Source of the DNA: CAYVSF01 sp046482855
GTDB taxonomy: Bacteria > Bacteroidota > Bacteroidia > Bacteroidales > UBA12077
Length of the DNA stretch: 64,000 bases
NCBI GenBank assembly: GCA_046482855.1
Contig: JAWOEH010000127.1
Location: 1-64,000 of the forward strand
Direction of reading: 5' to 3'
In this document: positions 17,545-25,443 of the stretch, piece after piece
How positions within the stretch are numbered: position 1 is the first letter of the stretch
Layout of the letters: each line of letters opens with the position of its first letter
Notes under the pieces: generated by a model
What the model was told of the DNA's origin: nothing
Database searches by the model: none
The model's input: the letters and a program-made list of their open reading frames with translations, nothing else
Position numbers and translations under genes: made by a program

Positions 17545-19443
17545 ATGAAGCATTTTTTTTACAATCTGTCCATTCGCGCAAAGATGATTTACACCTCGCT
17601 CATCGTAGGCATTTTGCTTATCTTTATAGGAGGTGTCAGCTATTTCTACATCAATACAATCATGGCGTATGGCGAAGTGTCCTATCTGGTAGATAAGACG
17701 CTTAATCTCACCCTGCAGCTGCGGCGTGCTGAAAAGGATTTTTTGTTGCGAGAAAAGACAAACATGGCTTTCTTTCAAACCGGCGATAGCAAATACCTGA
17801 ACCGATTCGAAAATCTTATGGATTCCACACAAAAGGTTTTAGCTGTTTTGGCGGATGAGAAAGTGATTAAAGAATTGGGATTTGAACATCAGATAGCGGA
17901 TATTGGCGGCTATTATCAGATTTATGAACAGGATTACCATAACCTGGTGCAACGCATACGTACCCGAGGCTACAAATCTTATGGATTTACAGGACGTTTG
18001 AATGAGAGCTATCGTGCGCTTTCGGCTTCTGCCCAAAATAATAAGACGTTGAGCATCTTGCCAGAGATTCGGAGACTGGAAAATGCCTATTTGCTTTATA
18101 AAGACAAGGCAATTGCAGAGGAGTTAAGGACCTTACTTTCAAGTCGGCAGGAACAATTGATTGAAACCAATCAAGAGCAATTTTTAAAAGATCTTCAAAC
18201 TTATACCGGGCATCTAAACCAAGTTTTAAAGATTGATGAGCAAATTGGATTATCGCCCGATACCGGATTTCGAGGCACCTTGCGCGATGCCATTCACAAG
18301 GTAGAAGATGAGGTAAACCTGATGGCAAGGAAATTACGGGAGAATATAAAAGAGAGCACCCAAGAGGCTTATGTATTTTTGTTTACGTCTATTATCGCCA
18401 TTGCTGCGGTGATAATTACGCTTTTGCTGCTCACCTCCAGTTCAGTGATTCGGCCCATTGAAAGACTCAATGAGTTGATTAATACTCTGGCTCATGGAGG
18501 TTTGCCTAAATACATCGTTACCGAAGGAAAAGGACGTATTGCGGAGATGACATCGGGAGTGAAGATGCTGGTTGAACGACTGCGGGAAACGACACGTTTT
18601 TCGCTGGCCATTGGACAAGCCGAATTCGATTACGAGTTTACGCCATTGAGCGATAAGGACGATTTGGCTAATGCCCTCCTGGAAATGCGGGATAATCTAA
18701 AAAGTGCCAATGAAGAGGCTCAGCGCAGAAAGATTGAAGATGAATATCGGAACTGGGCAAGTCAGGGAATTGCGCTCTTCTCCGATTTGATGCGTCAACA
18801 GACAAATGATTTACAAGCACTGGGCTATGCCGTAATTAGCAAATTGGTAGATTATACCGATAGTGTACAGGGAGGTTTGTTTATGCTGAATGAGGAAGAT
18901 GAGTCGCATCCTTATATCGAGATGATGGGCTGCTATGCCTACGATCGGCAAAAGTATTTTACGAAACATATCGAATTTGGAGAAGGTCTTATTGGACGTT
19001 GCGTTCAGGAGGGGAAAAGCATATACATGACTGATATCCCTGAGGGGTATACCCATATTACCTCGGGATTAGGGAAGGCGACACCGGGCAGCTTGCTTAT
19101 TGTGCCACTTAAGGTGAATGAGAAAGTATACGGGGTAGTTGAGCTCGCTTCGTTCAATGTGTTCGCCGACTACCAAATAGAGTTAGTGGAGAAAGTAGGG
19201 GAGAACATTGCTGCCACTTTATCATCTGTTAAAATCAATGTACGTACTTCTGAGCTTCTGGAAAGAACCCGGCAACAGGCCGAAGAGATGGCTGCTCAGG
19301 AGGAGGAGATGCGCCAAAACATGGAGGAGTTGCAGGCCACACAGGAGGAGTCGGAAAGACAAAAAGAGGCGCTTCAGTTGCGGCTGCAAGAAGCCGAAAA
19401 GCAAGTTGAGCGGCTTCGGGAGCAACTTCGTGATAACGAGTGA
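17545..19443 (+). CDS. Transmembrane HAMP-GAF sensor with coiled-coil tail
   Basis: 632 residues. The first membrane helix is about 14-36. A periplasmic, helical four-helix-bundle-like sensor (about 40-270) contains the LQLRRAEKDFLLR motif typical of HBM-type ligand domains. The second membrane helix (275-297) leads to a HAMP linker (about 298-350), a second linker helix, a GAF domain (about 405-565) and a long coiled coil (570-632: EEMRQNMEELQATQEESE). There is no kinase, PP2C, methyl-accepting or DNA-binding domain, so it must signal through a partner. The E-E-M-R-Q-N-M-E-E-L-Q-A-T-Q-E stretch is common in Bacteroidota sensors, where a PAS or kinase usually follows. A purine-rich GGGAGGAG lies upstream of the start. 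Confidence 0.8.
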   Translation: MKHFFYNLSIRAKMIYTSLIVGILLIFIGGVSYFYINTIMAYGEVSYLVDKTLNLTLQLRRAEKDFLLREKTNMAFFQTGDSKYLNRFENLMDSTQKVLAVLADEKVIKELGFEHQIADIGGYYQIYEQDYHNLVQRIRTRGYKSYGFTGRLNESYRALSASAQNNKTLSILPEIRRLENAYLLYKDKAIAEELRTLLSSRQEQLIETNQEQFLKDLQTYTGHLNQVLKIDEQIGLSPDTGFRGTLRDAIHKVEDEVNLMARKLRENIKESTQEAYVFLFTSIIAIAAVIITLLLLTSSSVIRPIERLNELINTLAHGGLPKYIVTEGKGRIAEMTSGVKMLVERLRETTRFSLAIGQAEFDYEFTPLSDKDDLANALLEMRDNLKSANEEAQRRKIEDEYRNWASQGIALFSDLMRQQTNDLQALGYAVISKLVDYTDSVQGGLFMLNEEDESHPYIEMMGCYAYDRQKYFTKHIEFGEGLIGRCVQEGKSIYMTDIPEGYTHITSGLGKATPGSLLIVPLKVNEKVYGVVELASFNVFADYQIELVEKVGENIAATLSSVKINVRTSELLERTRQQAEEMAAQEEEMRQNMEELQATQEESERQKEALQLRLQEAEKQVERLREQLRDNE

Positions 19444-19497
19444 ATAACTAATTAACAATATGATAATATTTCGCTGGCAAACTAAGGGTTTTCCTTT

Positions 19498-19505
19498 TAT
19501 ATTTG
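19498..19505 (+). promoter_or_regulatory. Putative -7 box for the Tsx-like/permease operon
   Basis: TATATTTG matches TAnnTTTG, 27 bases upstream of the ATG at 19533. The -33 region is not a clear TTTG. Confidence 0.45.
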
Positions 19506-19532
19506 TCGCAGTATTAAACAAAAACCATCATC

Positions 19533-20216
19533 ATGAAACGATTTTTACTCATTTTGTTTGTTCTTGCATCATTGGGTTCAGCGGCCCAGAACGTACAGCT
19601 GCACTACGACATGGGAAAAGACAGAGGCTACTTTACCTCTACCATCGAAATGTTTAAACCCGACAAATGGGGAAGTACTTTCTTCTTTGTAGACATGGAC
19701 TACAACGTTGGCGAGGTTGAAGGAGTAAGCCTGGCTTATTTGGAATTTGCCAGAGACCTGAAATTCTGGGACGGACCCGTTGCTATCCATGCTGAGTTTA
19801 ATGGCGGATTCGGGCAATTTAAAATTAGCGATGAACTCAATGGCGCTTTTACTATCAATAATGCATGGTTGGGTGGTTTGTCCTATGCCCTTAACAATGA
19901 GGATTTCACCCGGGGAATTACTTTTCAGGCGCTTTATAAAAATATCGCCAATACCCCCGACGATAAACCTCATAACTTTCAGGTTACTGCGGTTTGGTAC
20001 ATGCATTTTTTGGATGGGAAACTTTCTTTTACAGGATTTGCCGATTTCTGGAAACAAAATCAAGGATCTACTGACTATGTTTTCTTGTCCGAGCCTCAGC
20101 TTTGGTACAATGCAACAGAAAACTTGTCGCTTGGTGGCGAAGTGGAATTGAGTCAGAATTTTGTGTCTGACGAATTTGAGGTAATGCCAACCCTGGCTGT
20201 AAAATGGAACTTCTAA
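19533..20216 (+). CDS. DUF5020 family outer-membrane protein (Tsx-like nucleoside channel)
   Basis: 227 residues. A signal peptide (MKRFLLILFVLASLGSAAQ) is followed by an opening strand, VQLHYDMGKDRGYFTSTIEM, and WGSTFFFVDMDY, the hallmark of the DUF5020/Tsx-like channel group. Alternating aromatic strands follow, ending in LAVKWNF with a C-terminal Phe. Tsx-type proteins are 12-strand barrels that let nucleosides through the outer membrane. The next gene, 17 bases downstream, is a purine base permease, which supports a role in purine or nucleoside uptake. That functional link is inference from the pairing. Confidence 0.8.
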   Translation: MKRFLLILFVLASLGSAAQNVQLHYDMGKDRGYFTSTIEMFKPDKWGSTFFFVDMDYNVGEVEGVSLAYLEFARDLKFWDGPVAIHAEFNGGFGQFKISDELNGAFTINNAWLGGLSYALNNEDFTRGITFQALYKNIANTPDDKPHNFQVTAVWYMHFLDGKLSFTGFADFWKQNQGSTDYVFLSEPQLWYNATENLSLGGEVELSQNFVSDEFEVMPTLAVKWNF

Positions 20217-20233
20217 CCTACTAGATTACAGCT

Positions 20234-21529
20234 ATGTTTGAAAAGATTTTTCAGTTAAAAGCGAATAAAACGACCCTCAAAACCGAGATTATTGCGGGAG
20301 TTACCACCTTCATGACCATGGCTTATATTCTGGCCGTGAATCCTGATATTTTGAGTAATACCGGCATGGATAAATCCGCTGTGTTTACTGCAACTGCTCT
20401 CTCTGCTTTGGTAGCTACATTGTTTATGGCTTTTGTTGCCAAGCTCCCTTTTGCTTTGGCCCCTGGGATGGGACTTAATGCGTTCTTTGCTTTTACCGTG
20501 GTGATAACCATGGGCTACCCATGGCAGTTTGCGCTTACTGCGGTATTCCTTGAAGGGATTATCTTTCTCCTGTTAACTGCCTTTAATATCAGGGAGTTAA
20601 TTATTAATAGCATTCCGCTTAATATGAAGCACTCTGTTTCAGCAGGTATCGGTTTGTTTATTGCATTTATCGGGTTGCAAAATGCGGGCATCGTTGTTAA
20701 TAACGACGCCACGCTTGTGTCGCTCGGTAACATGGGAAGTGCATCTGTTTTGCTGGCTTTGGGCGGCGTATTACTTACGGGTGTGCTGCTGGTGATGAAA
20801 GTAAAAGGAGCTTTGTTGATTGGTATTATAGTGACCACCATTGCCGGGATTCCTTTTCATGTAACACAGCTTCCTCACGACAACAGTTTAGTGAGTTTAC
20901 CACCCTCTTTGGAACCGATCTTTTTTAAGTTGGATTTTTCCAATATTTTTTCGCTGGACATGTTGATTGTGCTTTTCACTTTTCTCTTTGTTGATTTATT
21001 CGATACCGTGGGTACACTGGTAGGTGTAAGTGATAAAGCAGGTATGCTCGATAAACAAGGGCGGGTACCAAGAGTCAAACAAGCGCTTTTTGCCGACTCT
21101 ATTGGTACAACGCTGGGGGCTATCTTTGGTACCAGCACGGTAACTACTTATGTTGAGAGTGCCGCAGGTGTTGCAGAGGGAGGAAAAACCGGAATGACGG
21201 CTTTTACAACAGCCATTCTTTTTGGTCTGGCTCTCTTTTTTGCTCCGCTGTTTACCATGATACCCAGTGCAGCTACAGCTCCGGCTCTTATTTTGGTAGG
21301 GTTATTTATGCTTAGTCCGATTAAGAAAATTGACCTGGAAGATTTTACCGAAGCCATTCCCGCTTTTTTCACCATTGTCATGATGCCCTTAACCTATAGT
21401 ATTGCAGAAGGGATTGTTTTTGGCATGATGAGTTATGTGTTGTTGAAGACGATTACCGGGAAGTTTAAAGATGTAAGCATCTTAATGTATGTCCTCACAG
21501 TTTTGTTTATTATTAAATTTATTATCTAG
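20234..21529 (+). CDS. NCS2-family purine (adenine/guanine/hypoxanthine) permease, AzgA type
   Basis: 431 residues with about 13 hydrophobic helices. It starts MFEKIFQLKANKTTLKTEII, with the AzgA-type TTFMTMAYILAVNP, PGMGLNAFFAFTVV and STVTTYVESAAGVAEGGKTG motifs; the last carries the acidic residue and glycines of the substrate site. AzgA-like members are proton-coupled purine base importers of the inner membrane. It is the second gene of a two-gene unit with the Tsx-like channel, so outer and inner membrane steps of purine salvage are encoded together. No purine riboswitch was recognised upstream. Confidence 0.9.
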   Translation: MFEKIFQLKANKTTLKTEIIAGVTTFMTMAYILAVNPDILSNTGMDKSAVFTATALSALVATLFMAFVAKLPFALAPGMGLNAFFAFTVVITMGYPWQFALTAVFLEGIIFLLLTAFNIRELIINSIPLNMKHSVSAGIGLFIAFIGLQNAGIVVNNDATLVSLGNMGSASVLLALGGVLLTGVLLVMKVKGALLIGIIVTTIAGIPFHVTQLPHDNSLVSLPPSLEPIFFKLDFSNIFSLDMLIVLFTFLFVDLFDTVGTLVGVSDKAGMLDKQGRVPRVKQALFADSIGTTLGAIFGTSTVTTYVESAAGVAEGGKTGMTAFTTAILFGLALFFAPLFTMIPSAATAPALILVGLFMLSPIKKIDLEDFTEAIPAFFTIVMMPLTYSIAEGIVFGMMSYVLLKTITGKFKDVSILMYVLTVLFIIKFII

Positions 21530-21549
21530 CGTTCATGATAGTTCAAAAT

Positions 21550-21583
21550 GAGAAGAGGGTTATAGAAGACTCTCTTCTCTTTG
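21550..21583 (+). terminator. Probable terminator after the purine permease
   Basis: The 8-bp perfect stem GAGAAGAG/CTCTTCTC has a 14-base loop and only a short TTT tail, so it is weak. Confidence 0.45.
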
Positions 21584-21672
21584 GAAAAATGCAATGCGCT
21601 GAAAATAAAAACATATCTGCCAAAATTGCGTATAGTATATAAGAGCCAGTATTAATTTAAAAACCCAATGTC

Positions 21673-22071
21673 ATGAAGAATTCATTCCAATGTCCTAAGT
21701 GCGATGGTTACCTCAATGTAGGAGACAAAATCATCCTTTCAGCAGACAATAAAAATGGTGATTCAGGCTTATTACTATTGGATCCTGAAATTGGCAATTA
21801 CTCGGTTGAAACCAATGCTCACTTCTCAATAGAGAGTGGAGAGAAATATACGTTTTACTGCCCGATATGCCATGAACCTTTATGTTCAGATCTGCATGAT
21901 AACTTATCGAGAATAAAGATGACCGATGAAGAGGGACATACTTTTGAAGTATTGTTCAGTAAGATTGCCGGAGAAAAGAGTACCTATAAGATCATAGGCG
22001 AAAATGTAGATATATATGGTGATCAGGCTTCCAATTATGTGGACTTTATTAATCTTTCACGAGTTAAATAA
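21673..22071 (+). CDS. Small protein with two CxxC zinc-ribbon-like motifs
   Basis: 132 residues, no signal peptide. CPKC at residues 7-10 and CPIC at about 60-63 would form one treble-clef or ribbon-type zinc site, followed by a beta-rich C-terminal half (HTFEVLFSKIAGEKSTYKII). I do not recognise a characterised family; similar stand-alone two-CxxC proteins occur in Bacteroidota. It is monocistronic, between the permease terminator and a strong terminator of its own. Confidence 0.6.
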   Translation: MKNSFQCPKCDGYLNVGDKIILSADNKNGDSGLLLLDPEIGNYSVETNAHFSIESGEKYTFYCPICHEPLCSDLHDNLSRIKMTDEEGHTFEVLFSKIAGEKSTYKIIGENVDIYGDQASNYVDFINLSRVK

Positions 22072-22092
22072 CAATACGTGTAATCGAGAATA

Positions 22093-22126
22093 AAAACGGC
22101 AGCCTTTTGGGGCCGCCGTTTTTTTG
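22093..22126. terminator. Bidirectional terminator between the zinc protein and the usp gene
   Basis: AAAACGGC and GCCGTTTT flank an inner AGCC/GGGC helix, with T runs on both strands. It serves convergent genes. Confidence 0.75.
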
Positions 22127-22146
22127 TTTGGTGTATGCGTATATTT

Positions 22147-22980
22147 TTATCCTCCGGTGGCGCTAAAACCCCCATATTTTCTGAGATCGGTTCGTGGATT
22201 CACCACCATTACCGGTAAGCGATCGGGATTGGCTATAATATATTGTTCTTGCGCTCCCAATACATAATCAGTCAGTCCGATGTCTTTGGTTGTCATTATC
22301 ATAACCAGGTCGGCATCAATTTTCTTGGCATATTCTACTGAGCGTTCTGCAAGTTTTTTGTCCTCAATCTCATGAACTTCGTAGGTTACCCCATATTTCT
22401 CAAAGATTTTTTCGGCAAAATGGATATTCAGGTTTACCCTTTTCATCAGGGAGTTGTCATTTATCGAGGGTTTCATGAGGTGAAGTTTTACGTCAAAGTA
22501 CTTCACCATGAATAGAGCCCATTGGACCATTTGCTTTTCTTCGTTCCGATACCCGATTGGAAAGATCACATCTTTAAATACATTTGTTTTTGATGGAGGA
22601 TCTTGTATGACAATGAAAGGAATACGGGATCCCGAAATTACTTTTAAGGCATAGCTTCCAGTAAATTTCTGAATGCCAGTAATACCATGTGTACCCATAA
22701 TTACGATACTCACATTGTTTTCGGAGGCATAATCGGAAATTACATGAAAAAGATTTCCCTCTAATACCAATGGCTCCAGAGGCATACCGTATTTTGCCGA
22801 GAGTCCGTCAATTTGTTTGTTGAGTTTGTCTATGGCTTCCTCGCCTTTTTTCATCGATTTCACCACATGGAGAAGGATGATGCGCTGATTCACATGCTTT
22901 GCGATCTTTACTGCATGTTGCAGTGCATTTTCCGTTACATCCGTAAAGTCCCAGGGGACTAAAATTTTATCTCTTTCCAT
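22147..22980 (-). CDS. Tandem universal stress protein (two UspA domains)
   Basis: 277 residues made of two Usp domains (about 1-140 and 143-265). Domain 1 opens with KILVPWDFTDVTENAL and ends with the nucleotide-binding loop MGTHGITGIQKFTGS, close to the G-x2-G-x9-G-S pattern of ATP-binding Usp proteins. Domain 2 (DVIFPIGYRNEEKQM) lacks that loop (MTTKDIGLTDY) and probably does not bind ATP. Usp proteins accumulate under starvation or redox stress. The gene is divergent from the DUF2975/YozG-type pair, and the shared 210-base upstream region contains two strong palindromes. Confidence 0.88.
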   Translation of the reverse strand: MERDKILVPWDFTDVTENALQHAVKIAKHVNQRIILLHVVKSMKKGEEAIDKLNKQIDGLSAKYGMPLEPLVLEGNLFHVISDYASENNVSIVIMGTHGITGIQKFTGSYALKVISGSRIPFIVIQDPPSKTNVFKDVIFPIGYRNEEKQMVQWALFMVKYFDVKLHLMKPSINDNSLMKRVNLNIHFAEKIFEKYGVTYEVHEIEDKKLAERSVEYAKKIDADLVMIMTTKDIGLTDYVLGAQEQYIIANPDRLPVMVVNPRTDLRKYGGFSATGG

Positions 22981-23014
22981 AGTGTGTTTAAGTATACCGT
23001 GGCAGTTTTACGAC

Positions 23015-23045
23015 GCAAAAGATACATATAAAATGTATCTTTTGC
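23015..23045. repeat. Perfect 13-bp inverted repeat upstream of usp
   Basis: GCAAAAGATACAT and ATGTATCTTTTGC are perfectly inverted around ATAAA, 35 bases upstream of the usp start. There is no T run directly after it on either strand, so an operator or a leader hairpin is more likely than a terminator. Confidence 0.7.
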
Positions 23046-23151
23046 AAATGGATTATCTTGCAGTAAAGATAGGTGTTTCCTGAGTTTTGGCAAAAGATCA
23101 AAAAATATTTTTAGAAAAATTAACAGTCTTTTTATTGGAATTCATGATTTA

Positions 23152-23170
23152 TTTATCGAATTTCGATAAA
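23152..23170. promoter_or_regulatory. Candidate operator of the YozG-type regulator
   Basis: TTTATCGAA-T-TTCGATAAA is a perfect 9-bp inverted repeat with one central base, 20 bases upstream of the DUF2975 gene. The position suits autoregulation by the XRE-type protein encoded in the same operon. Confidence 0.5.
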
Positions 23171-23190
23171 AATTTACTGTAAAAGGCAAT

Positions 23191-23835
23191 ATGATGAAGC
23201 GGCGACTCAATGTGCAAATGGTAAGTGTATTACATTTTTTGTTTGGCTTTTTATTGGTTATTTCATTTGTTTCTTTACCCATATTACTGGTGATGTCTGT
23301 TATCGACATTGCCGTTGGTGAGGGCCTTACCAGTGGAATTGCCATTTTGCCCATCGAGTTTTTACTTGATGTAAAAATCAGTTTGCCCGAGCAGGTTGGA
23401 GTGGCTACCGCATTAGAGGGTGGCATGCTGCGTTTGCCAATGGATGAATTGACCCTGGGCTGGCGAATCATCATTATTTCTCAGGCGATTATGCAATATG
23501 CTTTAGGCGTTTTTATTTTGTATATCCTGTGGTCTATTTTTCATGCGCTTAAGATGAGTATGCGCGATCAGGAAAATGTTTTTTTGCAAGGAAATACTAA
23601 ACGTATCCGCTTGATTGGCTATATATTCATTGTATCAGCCCTTGTTGAATTTGTTTATCGTAAAATAATTCGCCATTTCTTAGTAGAGGAGCTCATTTTT
23701 CAGGATAACCAGGTACCATTTACCTTACAAATGGAGTTCCTTGATGATATCCTGCTGGGCGTTATTATCTTGGTTATTGCCCAAATTTATCGGGTTGGGA
23801 CCGAAATAAAGGAGGAACAAAAATTAACCGTATAA
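23191..23835 (+). CDS. DUF2975-family four-helix membrane protein
   Basis: 214 residues with four hydrophobic helices (about 10-38, 88-116, 145-165, 184-202) and a helix-breaking charged segment before the third (MSMRDQENVFLQGNTKRIRLIG). The E-N-V-F-x3-N-x3-I-R-x-I-G pattern is typical of DUF2975. These proteins are almost always encoded next to a small YozG-type XRE regulator, as here (10-base gap). The function is unknown; an inner-membrane partner that titrates or signals to the regulator is a reasonable guess. Confidence 0.8.
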   Translation: MMKRRLNVQMVSVLHFLFGFLLVISFVSLPILLVMSVIDIAVGEGLTSGIAILPIEFLLDVKISLPEQVGVATALEGGMLRLPMDELTLGWRIIIISQAIMQYALGVFILYILWSIFHALKMSMRDQENVFLQGNTKRIRLIGYIFIVSALVEFVYRKIIRHFLVEELIFQDNQVPFTLQMEFLDDILLGVIILVIAQIYRVGTEIKEEQKLTV

Positions 23836-23845
23836 TTTAGAGCGA

Positions 23846-24061
23846 ATGCCCATTGTAACCAATTTGGATGTAATGTTAGCGAAACGGAAGATGTCCCTTA
23901 CCGAACTCTCGGAAGAGGTAGGGATTTCGTTGGCCAACTTATCGATATTGAAGCAAGGAAAGGCAAAGGCTGTACGCTTCTCTACCCTTGAAGCTATTTG
24001 TCGGGTTTTGGAGTGCAAACCAGGAGATATTTTAGATTATATAAATGAGAATGAAAAATAA
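23846..24061 (+). CDS. YozG-type XRE (Cro/CI) transcriptional regulator
   Basis: 71 residues that are almost entirely one helix-turn-helix domain: LDVMLAKRKMSLTELSEEVG, ISLANLSILKQGKAKAVRFS, TLEAICRVLECKPGDILDYI. The I-S-L-A-N-L-S-I-L-K-x-G-K-A-x-A-V-R-F-x-T-L motif defines the YozG-like group paired with DUF2975 membrane proteins. It probably represses its own operon through the palindrome at 23152-23170. The next gene, an M16 peptidase, starts 15 bases later in the same direction with no visible terminator, so read-through is possible. Confidence 0.88.
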   Translation: MPIVTNLDVMLAKRKMSLTELSEEVGISLANLSILKQGKAKAVRFSTLEAICRVLECKPGDILDYINENEK

Positions 24062-24091
24062 TTTAGTAACCCAAAAATGAATCGTATGAAA

Positions 24092-25417
24092 ATGAAACAC
24101 ATTTTTTCGTTTGTCTTGTTTTTGTTGGCCGGGTTGGTGCTCAATGCACAAACGGTTAACAAAATCGACTTTGAAGAGTATGACCTGGACAATGGGCTCC
24201 ACGTTATCCTGCATCAGGATAATAGTACCCCCGTTGTAACCGTGTCAGTTATGTACCACGTGGGAGCCAAGAATGAGCGCCCCGATCGTACCGGTTTTGC
24301 CCACTTTTTCGAACACTTAATGTTCGAGGGAACCAAGAATATTGCACGTGGCGAATATTCAGAAATTGTTGAGCGTGCGGGAGGTACCCTCAATGCAAAT
24401 ACCTCCTCTGACCGTACCTATTATTATGAGCTGATGCCTCCTCATCAATTGGAGCTTGGTTTGTGGATGGAAGCGGAGCGTATGCTACATGCAAAAGTAG
24501 ACTCAATTGGTATTGCTACTCAGAAAAAAGTAGTAATTGAGGAGAAGAAGCAAAATTATGACAACCAGCCTTATGGCGATATCTTAATTCAAACTCAGAA
24601 GCGTGCTTTTGAGAAACACCCTTACCAATGGACTACCATTGGTGATGCCGATCACATTCGGGCTGCCAAAGATGAGGAGTTCAAAGCTTTTTATGATGAA
24701 TTCTATGTGCCCAATAATGCAGTACTTGTTGTAGCCGGTGATATTGATAAGAAGCAGGCAAAAAAATGGATTGATAAGTACTATGCAGGAATCCCACGGG
24801 GTGAAAAGGAGATTTATCGTCCCTCAGTTGTTGAACCTGAAAAACAGGCTGAAATCCGCGACACTGTTTACGATAATATTCAGTTACCGATGGTTATTCA
24901 GGCTTATCATACACCCGCAATGGGAACGGAGGATTATTATGCTGTAGATATGTTATCGTCCGCTTTATCAGGAGGCCCAAGCTCTCGACTTTATAAGAAA
25001 CTAGTTGATGAAAAACAGGTTGCGCTTCAGGTTGGATTGTTCCCTCTTCCTTATGAAGATCCATCATTGGCACTGACTTTTGCTTTGCCTAATATGGGTA
25101 AAGATCCGAAAGAGTTAGAAGAAGCCATGGATACAGAGATTGAGCGACTTAAGACCGAATTAATTACGGACAAGGAGTATCAGAAATTGCGTAACCAATA
25201 TGAAAGTCAATTTGTTAATCAAAATGCTTCTATGGCAGGGTTAGCCAATAATTTGGCTCGCTATTATACCTTCTTTGGAAATACCGATTTAGTTAATAAC
25301 GAGCTTAACCGCTACATGGATGTAACGAAAGAAGATATTCAGCGAGTTGCGAAAAAGTATTTCCGCGTGGATAACCGTGTAGTGCTCTATTATTTACCCG
25401 AACCCAAACAAAACTAA
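24092..25417 (+). CDS. M16 family zinc peptidase (catalytically active subunit)
   Basis: 441 residues from the ATG at 24092, chosen because MKMKHIFSFVLF forms a signal peptide ending NAQ; an in-frame ATG at 24077 adds five residues. It carries the inverted zinc motif HxxEH (HFFEH, residues 71-75 in this numbering) and the downstream glutamate in VVIEEKKQN about 75 residues later, followed by the R/Y-type substrate region of the C-terminal half. It should be a periplasmic oligopeptide-degrading pitrilysin/processing-peptidase relative. The following gene encodes an M16 homologue without the zinc motif, giving the usual active/inactive pair. Confidence 0.92.
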   Translation: MKHIFSFVLFLLAGLVLNAQTVNKIDFEEYDLDNGLHVILHQDNSTPVVTVSVMYHVGAKNERPDRTGFAHFFEHLMFEGTKNIARGEYSEIVERAGGTLNANTSSDRTYYYELMPPHQLELGLWMEAERMLHAKVDSIGIATQKKVVIEEKKQNYDNQPYGDILIQTQKRAFEKHPYQWTTIGDADHIRAAKDEEFKAFYDEFYVPNNAVLVVAGDIDKKQAKKWIDKYYAGIPRGEKEIYRPSVVEPEKQAEIRDTVYDNIQLPMVIQAYHTPAMGTEDYYAVDMLSSALSGGPSSRLYKKLVDEKQVALQVGLFPLPYEDPSLALTFALPNMGKDPKELEEAMDTEIERLKTELITDKEYQKLRNQYESQFVNQNASMAGLANNLARYYTFFGNTDLVNNELNRYMDVTKEDIQRVAKKYFRVDNRVVLYYLPEPKQN

Positions 25418-25443
25418 AACCCAACTTTAAAGCAACAAGAGAT

